This document shows positions 24,891-36,627 of a DNA stretch of 64,000 nucleotides, piece after piece. Made by a program: the position numbers and the translations under genes. Source of the stretch: Camillea tinctor (lineage: Eukaryota > Ascomycota > Sordariomycetes > Xylariales > Xylariaceae). Where the stretch lies: assembly GCA_022578605.1 (NCBI GenBank), contig MU394127.1:62001-126000 (forward strand). Direction: 5' to 3'. The notes under the pieces were generated by a model, which worked only from the letters and a program-made list of their open reading frames with translations, was not told where the DNA came from and made no database searches. How positions within the stretch are numbered: position 1 is the stretch's first letter; each line of letters starts with the position of its first letter.

Positions 24891-26534
24891 GTTGGCGGGA
24901 TCGTTTCAATATGCTTTGGGTAAATCTGTGTACTCAGGACTTAATCGCACGTTCATGTTGACTAGGCGAGGATTGCGGTGGTTTGCAGTAGCCACACGGC
25001 TAACATTTGGGGAAATAAGAAAAGGAAAACGGTTAAGTAACTAGGTAGTATGCTTAGGCCTGGTATGAAATACCATAGTACCGTGTTACCGGAAATGATG
25101 TATGATAGAAAAAGGGGAGTATACTCGGCTCAGGAGCATTGACGAGAAAAGGAGAACTAGGCACAAACATTGCTGGAAGGTAGGCAAAAAGGGCAACGGA
25201 AAGGTTGCCTGGAGCTGACCTAGGATTGGCTTGCTCCGAAGTTGTGACGAGGGAAGACAACGAGGGAGCACGATACTACTCGTATGTTGGATTGGCTCGG
25301 TGTACTCGGGCGGTCCGATGTGCGTCTATAGTGAGATGCAGAAGAAGAATAAGGTAACTCGATGCAGTAAAGACGGCGGGGTTGATTGTAATGTGGTAAG
25401 GTAGCGGCAGTCAAGGTCCAGGGTCCGGTGTTGGTTTCTGGGATGGGCAGCTTATTGTCTGATGGTTGAACAAAGAATTCATGCAATCCATGGCTTCGAT
25501 CCGGCGTCCTTTATAGATTCGCCATAAAGTTCAGATAGAGGGATGCTCTATATTCAGGCCACGGCTTGGTATAGGTGTACCAACATGAGATGATAGCCAT
25601 AGCCATCGAGGGTTCTTGGTCTTGGTAGGTTCGTGTGTGCTAACAAGGGGAACCCCCAAAACAAGCATCAGACAGAGGAGACCACCTTTGCCTCATCAAA
25701 GTGTCTTGAGAAAAGACTCAGGACCAAACGAGCCGGACGCTAGACCGTGCAAGAAATGCGTGAGGCCATCCTAAAGTGGAATTGTCAAGAATAGACGGCA
25801 CAGCTCCATGGCTGACTGCCCCCCAAAGTGAGTGCTTAACACGAACCCATGCAACACTGTCCCAACCAAAAATGTTCGGGTCTTACCCGAACGTCACTGA
25901 ACTCCACAGCCGCCAGTTCTTGCCGGGCCTAGAAGATCAACGTTGCCGGGATCCTACTTGAGGTCATGATTTCAGATTGCCGTGGTTTCGCGATCCCTGT
26001 CAGAGAGCTATTTAAAAAATAAAAATAAAAGAAAAAGGGTTAACGAATTAAGAAAGAAAAAAAAAGACCGAGAATGTCTGTTCGCAAAGCCCAAGCCGGG
26101 AAGATGCTCATGTCGTCAGCCTGGGCTTCTTGAGCGCCTATTTGACATCTTGTGACCACTAGCCATCTATGGAGCCTCGAATCAGGATAATTCACCGCCA
26201 ATAGCTTACAACCCATGGAACCTTGTTATGTATGTTCCTGGAGGCGATCTATTTGCGTCTCTTTAAACACGAGGGTTGTGTGCTGCTGGGCTGCTGGGCT
26301 GCGGCTGGAACTAAAACGGCGTGGAGGAAGAACTTGACCCCTATCTGTCCAGGCTATAGTATCAATACTGCTGGTATCTTTTTTCTTTTTCGTTTTCTTA
26401 TTTTCCTCGACTCATAGCTACTTTGTATTAAAGTGATAGTAATAGATTAGACTGCGCTGGTTAGCGTGAGGAATGGTAGAAATCCCATAGGTCTATGCGC
26501 AATAAGAAACGATGGGGTGGGAAGTGAGAGAGAG

Positions 26535-26573
26535 TATGGTGTATGGTGTATGGTGTATGTGTATGTGTATGTG
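26535..26573. repeat. TATGGTG / TATGTG microsatellite
   Basis: Tandem units TATGGTG (three copies) run into TATGTG (three copies). Confidence 0.85.
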
Positions 26574-29500
26574 TTAGTGACAATTAGAAGACTAAGTTCA
26601 ATTGGTGGTGGATATCGCTAACTAATCAGAATCAGAATGCACCCTACCCCCTGTCACACAAGTTAAAGTCCTGCAGGGACCCAGTCTTTTTGCCCCTCTT
26701 TACCCCCTCCCCGGAGTGACATCTGCACGGTTCTAGGGATATACCTTACCATAGGTACCTGCGATGTGCCTTGGAGGTGCAGCCTTATCGCAGTTGTGTG
26801 TAGTGTACATAAGGTGTGTTATCCTAGCGTGTACAAGATCGACAGTCCTCAACTCTTGGTTTGTGGTATAGCAAACAATCACTTACGCACGTTCGATATC
26901 CTCCCACCTTTTTCCCCTCTTGCCAATCCAGAGCCAAGCCCGTGAAGCAAAACGAAGTACATAAAAATAAAAGAGATAATTCTCCAGCATCCTAGCCATT
27001 TACGAAACCGACAGGGACGCAAAAGGGAAAAAAAAGATGCTTACCTTTTTTAGAAGTGAAACGTCAAAGTCACACACTTACAAGGCCTTAACGATTGTAT
27101 GTACCAAGCTTGTATCAATGGGGACCAAGCAGCCGCCTCCGTCACGGTGTTTTTTCTCCCTTGCCTGGGCATGCATACGCTGGAATTTCCTTTTATAGTT
27201 GCTGACCTGGTGCACGGTACCCTCAACCTACGTGTTATTTCTTAGCTGTTGATCTGAGAGATTTAAAAAGCTACACTACTTTAAATTCTCGGGATACATG
27301 AAGTAGAGCTAGAGGCGGGCACTAATATGGGTCATTCAATGGTCGTGTTGTAGTTAAAACTTAGGGTTAGTACTAAGTATAGGAGGTCTTGGCTTAGGTA
27401 CGCCTTTTAAAATTTAAATACATCAATTGTTTGATATGATAATAGCATAATAATTATATTGATGTAAGTGAATAATGTTCCTGCAAGTTACCTATACGTA
27501 AAATCATTTAATGTTGGACTTTAGATGAGCTTGTGATTTGGCATCCAATGACGTTTAGGAGATAATGCTTCGAGGGAGATAAACAGGAGTCATGAAAGTA
27601 GGATGTTCTATTTCAAGCTTGATTGATGCATACACCTAGCTTCATTTTTTTAATAGAAATTAAAGCTTCCCTTGTCCTCGGGGAACCATAACCAATCTGT
27701 AAACTCGGGAATGCTTTGTCGTTGATGATTAAAAGGAGAGCATCAAGCTTAAACGGGCAATTCGCCTATGATCCGACACATAATGTGTTTCCATCATCTC
27801 CAGAATATGCATTTTCCGTGCGGCAGCACCGGGCACGTGCGGACCTCAAGCTTGCAGTAGATCATCGGGAAATGTCCGTCACTCCACACCTAGGCGGATT
27901 TATTCGGTCAGGCGGACCGTAACGTACATCAATAGGTTCGTTGAAGTGGATTTGTATAGGTGGAAACAGCAAGGACTCGTCTCGCCGTGGGTTTAGCTCT
28001 GATAGACCCGGATATCGGTCCCGAAACTACATACGGATACGTGTAATTTCTAAGTTGGTGTCAATTATATTGCGTTGAGTCGCTAAGAGAGAATGAAAGG
28101 GGCAAACAATTAAAGGACTCAGAATTAGGTACCGAAATATTTAGGGATGTCTAGTAGTCAAGCCATATTGAGTTGCTTCAGTAAAGTAACAGACAACTTA
28201 TCAATGTTTCTACTGCAGGTCAGCCGGTATGCTATGTATTTGAGGTACATGATAACCAATCATGATGCCGGACTCTCTTCTCAACCTACATACGCCCGTG
28301 GACGTTTGTACTTCATTGCTGGTCAATCGGGCCTTATGCCAAGAAACGTTTCGCAATTCTGGTTGACCAGTAGTTATTCAAGGCTTAGTGCTTACCTGCC
28401 TTTCGTAGGAGAAAAAAAAAAGCTTCTGCAGGGAAAGATGATGGAAAGGCTTGGCAGATCTTTGCCTATGGCATATAACTTGGTTCTATTGTCAGGGGTA
28501 TCCCCATCCTGGATTCTAGGTCGTCTTGGCAGGGCCCTGTGACACCTTTGGGGTTGGTGCATTTACTAGTTGCTTCCCGACCTGCCGGTTCTATATAGAC
28601 TATCTTATCATGGACTTAGCAGTAGGAGGCCGAATGTGGCTTAACCAAGGTGAGATAAACCGGCTTATGCTAGTCATCTAATCGCAACCGCCTACCTACG
28701 CAAGACACGGATTATGAGGAAATATGATCTGGGTGAGGTGAGTTGATACCTAGATAGGTACTACATATTATGTGCCTGATTTGCATCGTGTGTCAGTTTG
28801 GTCCAATGCCAAGCAAGAATTAACCCTACGGCACTCTATTTATAGGGTCTGTGCTGATGGTTGCAGTGTCTCAAGGGTAGATCTAGGTCTATTCATGAGT
28901 AGACACGATCTCCATTGGCAACAAATGACATGCTGGTCGAATGCAACCCTGATACTAGTGGGGGGTCAAGTGTTAGCCATGGAGGTATTCGAGTTTCGTT
29001 TAAGCGCAATCTAGCTTAAATTATCGTGAGGACTTACATTCTGAATCAATATAATAATCCGGATATTTTGTAGGTATCATACGCCGGCTCCCTGCCTATT
29101 GATCCAATGAATCAGCTATATGGCGATATGCTGCTAAATATGGTGTTGGCGTTTACTTGGCTTGGAGCTGTGCTAAAAAAAGGAAACTCATTCATCTGAA
29201 CGGAAAATAAAGTCACTCCCTGGGAAGTACGGAGTAAATGGATTGTGGGCTCTGGTTAGTGTACATCCCGTGAACATGTTATCTCCAGGTAGGACTAATA
29301 CGTAGGTTACGATATTGTCAATGTCTGCTTACGCAATTAAGCTCGTATCTCGGACGTAGAATGGGTTGAATAACTCCTCAAGTCGTAAGCTCTGATCTGA
29401 TGTGCTTTTGACACAGCCAGTTATACTTCGTATCTATCTACCTCGGTCTACTGACCTATCAATGGCATATACCAAACTCATAAAGGGGGAGGGGGGAGAG

Positions 29501-29761
29501 CAGCACTACGTGATAGCTTGGTATTGATGTAACCCATGTGCATACTTACGTACAACATGTACGTTTGACCCAGAGGATTGGTCGCCCATGATCCTACCTA
29601 AAAGTGAAAAAGAGATATGCCGAGCTTGCAGATAACTTGCTTAGATAGAACTAGTACCTACTACCTTATGTACGTAAGGTTATGTACGTACCTAGGACCT
29701 CGCTATGTACCTAGGTTTGGATAAGTCTGGTGACACGAGACAGGTGTTATGTGCAGTGGAT

Positions 29762-29787
29762 GTACGAAGTACGAAGTACGGAGTACT
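29762..29787. repeat. Tandem GTACGAA units ending in GTACGGAGTAC
   Basis: Two GTACGAA units are followed by GTACGGAGTAC. The last part contains the TACGGAGTA word found elsewhere in the window. Confidence 0.75.
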
Positions 29788-30331
29788 ACCTTTTCCCCAC
29801 GCTAAGTTCTACAATATGCACTACTACGTACAACATACATTACCTAACCTAACCTACCTACCTAACAGGTGTTTTCCTCGCTCTCGCTCTCCTTATCCTC
29901 CATGACGGCTTCCTTGCCAAACGCGATTACTCCCAGACTACATTTCGGTTTGAAGCGGACAAACCATCCGCAAAACTGCATCTCGTGCGCACTATGATCG
30001 TCGACAAGGGTCCCCTCTCCTTTTTTTTTTTTAACTCTCCTTTTTCTTTTTTTGTAAGCGGGCCAAGAATCCGACTCCCCTCACGTCACATCCTTCTCTC
30101 ACCTCTTACACCCTCGCTCTCTCAATTCTCCCCCTTCCCACCACATATCGTTTGAAGTTGCCCTCCGAGATCAATGCTAGAACTCTGTCCGTGCACCACT
30201 TAGCTTTTGCGATGTCTATATTTTCTTTATACTCTCAATACATTCGCATAGTTTCAGAATCCCATCTTCGTTTCAATCTCTACCCAGAACTCAGCTGCTA
30301 AGAGCCCTCCTTGTCTCCACATTCCCATCAC

Positions 30332-33234
30332 ATGCCTCCTCACCACCACCACTACCGTCTTCATCACCGCTATCCAACACCCGCTGACAAATATCCTGCG
30401 GACCTGCTTGACCGCAGGAGGCCTCCAAACACTCGCTACCAAGTTGAAAATGATAGCTTGAGCCCAGGAAGGTTGAACCGAGTTGCGGATGCTCCTAACC
30501 ACCATGATATTGTGGAGAGATGGTTGGGCGAGGTGGTAGCCCATACACCCCGTCCGCCGCCTGGGTCACCTGGGTTTCGAGGAGAAGCCACACCCTCTCC
30601 ACGGCATCGAGCACAACGGGATACTATGCCTTTGAATGGTGAATGCTCCGAGCGCGTAGATTCAGCCTGGAGGCCTCATCGCATCCTTCCTATGAAAACG
30701 TCGCATTCTCCGCTGCCGCTATATCCAATCCATGAGCGAAGTTCGAAGCGTTCTAAACATAGACGAAATGATAGCTCATTGATAAGTGGTTTTGAAAATA
30801 GCGCGAAACCTCCCGACTGCGACTTCGTCTCAACCTCCTTACATGAGCGAGAACGAACTTCACCCAACGACCCTTGGGGGGAGGAGCATCGAAGCATCCT
30901 AGGAGGTTCACCACCTGCGTCTCACGTAGACAAGTTGGATACCTTCGAAAAGAGACCGAGACGCAAGACTAGGGAAGACAAATACGACCAAAAGAAAAAA
31001 GCTGGCCGCAAACACGAAATAACAAGAGGGGGTGAGGATGAACCCGACCGCCCAAGGAAGAGATGCAAAAGAGCAGAGAAAAGAAGGAAACCCGCAATAC
31101 CTAGCAAAAATGTTATGAATAACTTCACATCTGATGCTGTTATGAATGACCGTATAACGGTGAGGACTCTCGCCCACCTCACTATGATCTTTTGGTAAAG
31201 CTGCCTCAATCTCATCATATGCTAGGTACAACCAACCTTCAAACCCGGTCTCTTCGATAACGGCCGTCTATCAAAGGGTAAACCAAGTAAGGACACTGAT
31301 TATCTTACTTGCTGCTCCCACATTCTCATCATCCGTACATAGTACCGGATCTTGCTTTCTCGGAAATGCAATTCCTAAAACACCAGAAACGTGATTCTCA
31401 GCCCAAGCCACTCTCAAAACATCGATTGAGGGAGCGGAGACGTGAAAATCGAGAAGTCGAACAGGTTTCCTCTTTCTTTCTACCGTCGAAGAAGGAGACA
31501 AAACACAGAGAGCTATCGAAGCTTTCTCGAGGAAACAACCAGCACACCATGAACGTGAGTCGACGAAACGAACATAGACAAGGTTATATTTCCCAACAGC
31601 GTCCTATAAGCTCCGAGCTATCGTCTGACCACTATAATGGTACTGCTATACGACAACCATCGCCTTCTTCATCTCGTAACGACCCTTATCAACTCCCAGC
31701 AAATAACGTCAGTAATTCAGAGTACAGAAAGGGATCGAGCAAACCTACAACTTGCTTCACTTGGTCAAGTAGTCACCCATCCCCGCGAATCTATAAACCA
31801 AATTCCGACAAAGGATCATATTTCTCCCGGTCTATAAGTTCTGTTACTCCTGAGCTAGTAAGAAAGTCATTGATTGCCACCGGGGTATATCGAAACACCG
31901 GAATATATCCGTACGATGATTATACTGACCACCTAAAGGATCATACTACGCACGATGAAGTTTCTACTAACAGATTAAATTCCAATCAGAAGGAATGTCA
32001 CAATAAGAGTCAAAGAGAGGTTTGTGTGTCCCCAGGTGCGGACTCCCGAGTTGAGGCGACGCTAGGAAATGAAGATTCCGAGACCTTAAAGCAACGTTGG
32101 AATTCCATTCTACCCCCCGAATTGAGATCAGAACGAGACTTCAGCTCCGGTGACAATGTAGGTGCCAAAGGATGTCCCAACAGCCCGATGGATAATGAAC
32201 GCCCTATCGTCATTGAAAGTCGTGAATCTACCGGCTGCCAAAATTGTGTAAAGACCAGCAGAGCACATGCCAAAATCCATGGCGCAGATTCATCGATAAT
32301 ACAAGCCAACTCTTCCAATTACACTGAAAACCGAGACCCGAATCCCCTTAAGCAAGGGGATACGGACTGTGGTCAAATATCGAGATCTCACGGTGGTATC
32401 TCGCAGACTTCAAGAGAAGTCATGCCTCCCCCTCCGCTTCCAACCAGTAAGAACAAAGTTACAAATCGGGACAAGACCTCCGAGGGGGAATATCCTTCAA
32501 ACACCCCAGAAGACTCTAGACCATCGGACAATCCACAAGCAGAAATATGGGGATCCCTAGGGAACATGCCGGCACAGCACCTTGCAAACCTTGATGGTAA
32601 CCAGAATGTGTCTACATTGCCTCTTAGATCTACCATAAATACCGAGGATCCAGGTTCGACTCTTCAACCAATCTCGTGGATACCTCAGACGAGGACACCG
32701 TCAATTGTAAATGATGAACGGTGTGGAATATTATCGAGGATGAGTATGAAGACCCCCATTTATATAAGTCAACTAGACGAGAAACCGAGGACAATTTCGG
32801 CTCCATCTCAATTATTAAGATCGCAGTCGAATGAAGACATAAGCGAGTTTATAGCGCGAATAGAAAGAGAAGCAGACGAGCAAAATTGCTTGGAACATTA
32901 TGCTCTAGCAGGTCTAGAGACAGACACAGACAAGGCTCTGTTGAACTCACCAGTCACGCATATAGAAACATACGATCATCGATTGATACACCCATCTACA
33001 GAACTACAGGGAGTGACCCAGGAGGTACCGAGTGATACACACCTAGAATATGAGATACCGAGGTTAAGCTGTCCACTTGTGGGGGGATACAATACAGAAA
33101 TATTTATGACCAATGGACACAATATTGAACCCTTGGGATTATCTCAACCAGCTGGACAATCTGGCGAAGATCTTGATAATGAACGTTTGGAGATGTCGAG
33201 GTTTTGGAGGCCTAACTACTACTCGCAATTCTGA
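30332..33234 (+). CDS. Large disordered, basic fungal protein of unknown function
   Basis: Proposed exons 30332-31151 and 31343-33234; 903 aa. The start is the ATG giving MPPHHHHYRLHHRYP. The first exon contains HDIVERWLGEVVAH and long Lys/Arg-rich stretches, including RPRKRCKRAEKRRKP, which could act as nuclear localisation signals. The second exon has RERRRENREVEQVSSFFLP, CFTWSSSHPSP and TPELVRKSLIATGVYRNTGI, which look like short ordered motifs, and ends with RFWRPNYYSQF. Most of the rest is Ser/Asn/Glu/Asp-rich and predicted disordered by eye. I do not recognise a named domain. The intron is uncertain: donor GTATAA at 31152 with acceptor TAG at 31340-31342 keeps the frame and has a pyrimidine tract. 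Donor GTGAGG at 31160 with acceptor CAG at 31384-31386 also keeps the frame. Confidence 0.65.
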
Positions 33235-33391
33235 ACCTATGTACATAAGTAGATAATCCTGAGGGTGATGACCATTTATACATATTTACCTAGTTAATTT
33301 CCACACGACATATCTCATATAACTATCGCCGATTTGGGCCTGAAGTGGTTGCATTGCTCTCGGAAAATGCATCCTTCTCTACCCCGACCGC
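33235..33391. other. Short convergent intergenic gap
   Basis: Only about 157 nt separate the stop codons of two convergent genes, so their 3' UTRs probably overlap. Confidence 0.6.
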
Positions 33392-34431
33392 TCACTCTGG
33401 CTCCTGATTCTTCCACTTCTCCCGTAGGGCCTGGGTGTCCATACCACAGGCGCTCGCCCTCCTAATGATAGCCCCAGCCTTGCCCACAACGGGCGCATCG
33501 ATCATATGCCCGTCGAGGGTCCAGGCGCCCTTACCGGCCCTCTTAGCCTTCTCGTTAGCGACAACCACGCGCACCGCCCAATCGACCTCGCCCTCGTCGG
33601 GAGCGAACATCCTCTGTACCGTGTCCACCTGCGACGGGTGTATGCACTGCTTCCCATTAAACCCCAGGTCCCTCCCGTCCCGACACTCCTCCTCCAAGCG
33701 CCGCACCCCCTCCTCCCCCTGGTACGCCGTACACACCAGATCGATCACGCACGGCAGCCCCGCCGCCCGCGCCGACGTCACCACCGCGCTCCGCGCATAC
33801 AGCATCTCCCGCAGCGACCCCGTCCGCCGCACCCCCACGTCCAGCGCGTAGTCCTCTGCCGCGAACACCAGCCCGCTGAGCTGCCCCGGCGCCGCCTTGC
33901 AGATGCCCCCCAGCTTGGTCACCGCGTGCGCGCTCTCGATCAGCGCGAGCAGCGACACCGGCGGCAGAGACGCAGGCCGCGCAGACGAGATCGCCCGCGC
34001 CACCGCGTTGACGTCCTTCCCCCGCTGCACCTTGGGGATCACGATCGTGTCCACCCGCGGACAGCCCGCGAGGACCGCGACGTCGTCCGCGTGCCACGGC
34101 GTCTGGGCCCCGTTGATCCGCACTGCGACGTCGTGGACGCCCGGGGGCCGGGAGGGGAGCGAGGTGAGGTGCGTGAGCAGGGCGGCGCGGCTGGGCGCTT
34201 TGAGGGACGGGGTTACGCTGTCTTCGAGGTCGTAGGTTAGGTTGTCGGTGGTGAGGGTGAGGGATTTGGCGAGCATGCGGGGAGAGGAGGAGGGGACTGA
34301 TGGGGTTAGGTTAGCTAGATAGGGAAAAGGGGGGGCTTTCTTCCTTTCTGGTTTGTATGTAGGAGGGGAGGGGAAGGGAACGCACCGTAGAGCAGCGAGC
34401 GCCGGAGTATGTTGTTCGGATTGGTCGCCAT
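33392..34431 (-). CDS. CitE/HpcH-HpaI-type lyase (citrate-lyase-beta-like)
   Basis: Two exons on the minus strand: 34386-34431 and 33392-34296; 316 aa. It starts MATNPNNILRRSLLYVP, and the RRSLLYVPSSSPRML join crosses the intron exactly as in the CitE family. Further motifs: TYDLEDSVTP, VRINGAQTPWHADDV, IVIPKV, LLALIESAHAV, GLVFAAEDYALDVG (family Glu and Asp metal ligands), and GFNGKQCIHPSQV near the C-terminus. Family members are Mg-dependent TIM barrels that cleave or form C-C bonds in acyl-CoA compounds such as malyl-, citramalyl- or citryl-CoA. The nearest animal relative is mitochondrial CLYBL. The substrate cannot be told from sequence alone. The RR-rich N-terminus could be a weak mitochondrial signal. 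Very high GC produces a long spurious frame on the opposite strand. Confidence 0.9.
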
Positions 34432-36627
34432 GGTGAGGGTTAGGTTAGGTCAGGTTAAGCTGGTGAGCTGGGGGTTGGGGACGGCGCGGCGCATCACAGG
34501 GCGCATTGGCGGGATATGGTATGCATGTGCGAAGGCGCGCAGCTTGGATGGTGAAGCTGCGAAGAAAAAAAAATGGCCCCGCGATAAAGGTACGTTAAGG
34601 ATATTTCGGGTGATTTTAAGTGGGACTGATTTCGTCATTGGCCAATGTCAATAGTAACTTACACTAGCGCTTAGCTAGGTTAGGTGTGTAAGTCGGAAGT
34701 TTATCATAGACTAATGCATTTCATAAGGTGTAATGTTGACAAGTCAGACTTATAAACCTTAGGTAGGTATCTGTTTAGGTACCTAGGTATATATCATTTT
34801 ATCTTTGTATTTACTCTCCGAAAGCAGTTATAAAATCGGGGATAAGTTCCTACCAGTAAGTGCGAGTAGGGGTCCTCTTGACCTTCAGATATGATGCTAA
34901 TCTATAATTGATTTCCACCATCGCTTGGCTCAAGTTTAAGCTTGTTACAATATTGCACGAGCTGTGGCTTAAAGTAGGAGAGAGGAGGACGAGTCGAAGC
35001 TAACTGCGCAGCTAAGGCAGGACTACGCAGGAGAGAAATATGAAGCAATGTAAATCTAGTACCTCAATACGTAACTTACGTATTCCGTAGGTATGTAACC
35101 CGGGCCATCCACTGCTCCAAATCAATAAGAGTATCTTAACATAACGAACATTGTTTTACTTGTTAATTCCTTTTTTTTTAATGAAAACGAGTACTTTCAG
35201 TTATAATATATTTAGTTCCAATCGGTACGATTTATATAAACCTAGATTCTTACCCTCCGGGGTCTTAGACCTTGTGATAGAGCGGAGTCCGGCTCCCCAT
35301 GACCCACTATTATCCGGCGACGGGTGGAACGGCGATGTATGCATTACGGCATGCGATGACGGTGGAAAGGGTAGGTAGGAGAATGTAAGAGAATGAGAGC
35401 AGCTATACAGGAGAAGTAATATTACCATTCTTGTGATGAGATAGTCACTTTGGAAAATATATCTTAGGTATTTCAGCTCCTTTCGCGATGTCAGGTATGA
35501 CTGTAGCCTATCATCTTAACGATTCAATGATTAAAAATAACTTCGAAAATCGTATGGTTATATTACTCACTTTATTCATAATGAACAATGGTAGGACTCG
35601 CATTTTACTAGGTTAGTAGGAAAGATTAGCGGTAAGCCAAGTGCCTCGGCAAAATGCAACGAACGCTAGACGCAAGGGTTGGATTAGATGAGAACAACGA
35701 GGCTGACACGATAGAATAGGACTGTTGGTCGGCATGCATATTAACTATTCCAACACCCCCATTTTCAACTAATACAATCATGTAGCCTACTGTGTAAGAC
35801 TATCAAGTATCTAGTTAGAGCCTTTACTCCCCCTGCCCCCCCTTTACCTCCTTTTCCTCAGCTTACCCCTCAACACGTAGAGCACTACATCTTTAAAATC
35901 ATAGTTCTTATTATTTCTTGGATTTAATTAATGATAAAATCACACTATCGCGACTTTTGCTTGGTTGATATACACTTAACGAAAGCATAGGTGAGACAAC
36001 ACTGTAGCCTTCTAGGTACTTTCAACAGGCACAAACCAACAAAATATAGCTTAGGTTACTACGATACTAATATTCTTAACTGTAAAACACATTTCTATTT
36101 GGTCATCATACGGTATGCATGTAGGCTAGCGATACCAAATGCCGATGCAAGGGGGGGCTATGCAATGAGACGGCACCTCATGGCAAGTTACAGTTACAGC
36201 AGCCATGTAAGGTGGAAGCGCCCTATCAGACACCTCGTCATCAATACGTACTACGGTATTATCCATTGTCTCCGAACAAACATTAATGAACAAGTGTTAT
36301 GGATCTTTGGACAGAGCACGGGACAGCTAGTAATATTTTTTTCTTTTGATCAGCCCTGCACTGCCGCTGCAATTCTTCACGCCTGAGGCTAATATAATTA
36401 ATTATCCAACACCCAACAGCCACCTGCTGACGAGGGTTTTTTACTACTTGATCCTTCTAGATCATCATAGCCAGCCCAATCATGAAATCCAGAACCAGTT
36501 GTGTATACTGAATAAACAGACTAAAATCCCTAGAATCTTTTTAATTTCCCTTCAATCGATTTTTCAGTCTTAGAATACTGCCGGACAAAGTTATTCTGGT
36601 GGGATACGTCGAACTTACACTAACATC
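34432..36627. other. Gene-free interval between divergent genes
   Basis: Promoter regions of the lyase (left) and the P450 (right) with AT-rich middle sequence. A TAGGTACCTAGGTA palindrome lies near 34775. Open frames such as 131 codons from 35991 show no family resemblance. Confidence 0.55.

Larger units (their letters stand above)
24891..30331. other. 5.4 kb gene-free interval
   Basis: No family-like open frame. The longest candidate (131 codons from 28147, + strand) starts MSSSQAILSCFSKV and has no recognisable motif. The part from 24891 to about 25500 is likely the promoter of the divergent RNA-binding-protein gene. A pyrimidine-rich tract at 30000-30330 precedes the next + strand gene. 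TACGGAGTA words occur near 29229 and 29780, and AACCTAACCTACCTA-type words near 29845. Confidence 0.55.

Noticed and set aside
28147..28542. 131-codon + strand frame as a gene
   Set aside because: No motif, no clear promoter or splice context, and composition like the surrounding intergenic DNA.
29840..29870. AACCTAACCTACCTA run resembling telomeric repeat
   Set aside because: The units are not TTAGGG, and the same CCTA words are scattered throughout the window.
33506..34240. 244-codon frame on the + strand over the lyase gene
   Set aside because: Shadow of the CitE-type gene. It is rich in Arg/His/Pro with no motif, while the minus strand has the full family signature.
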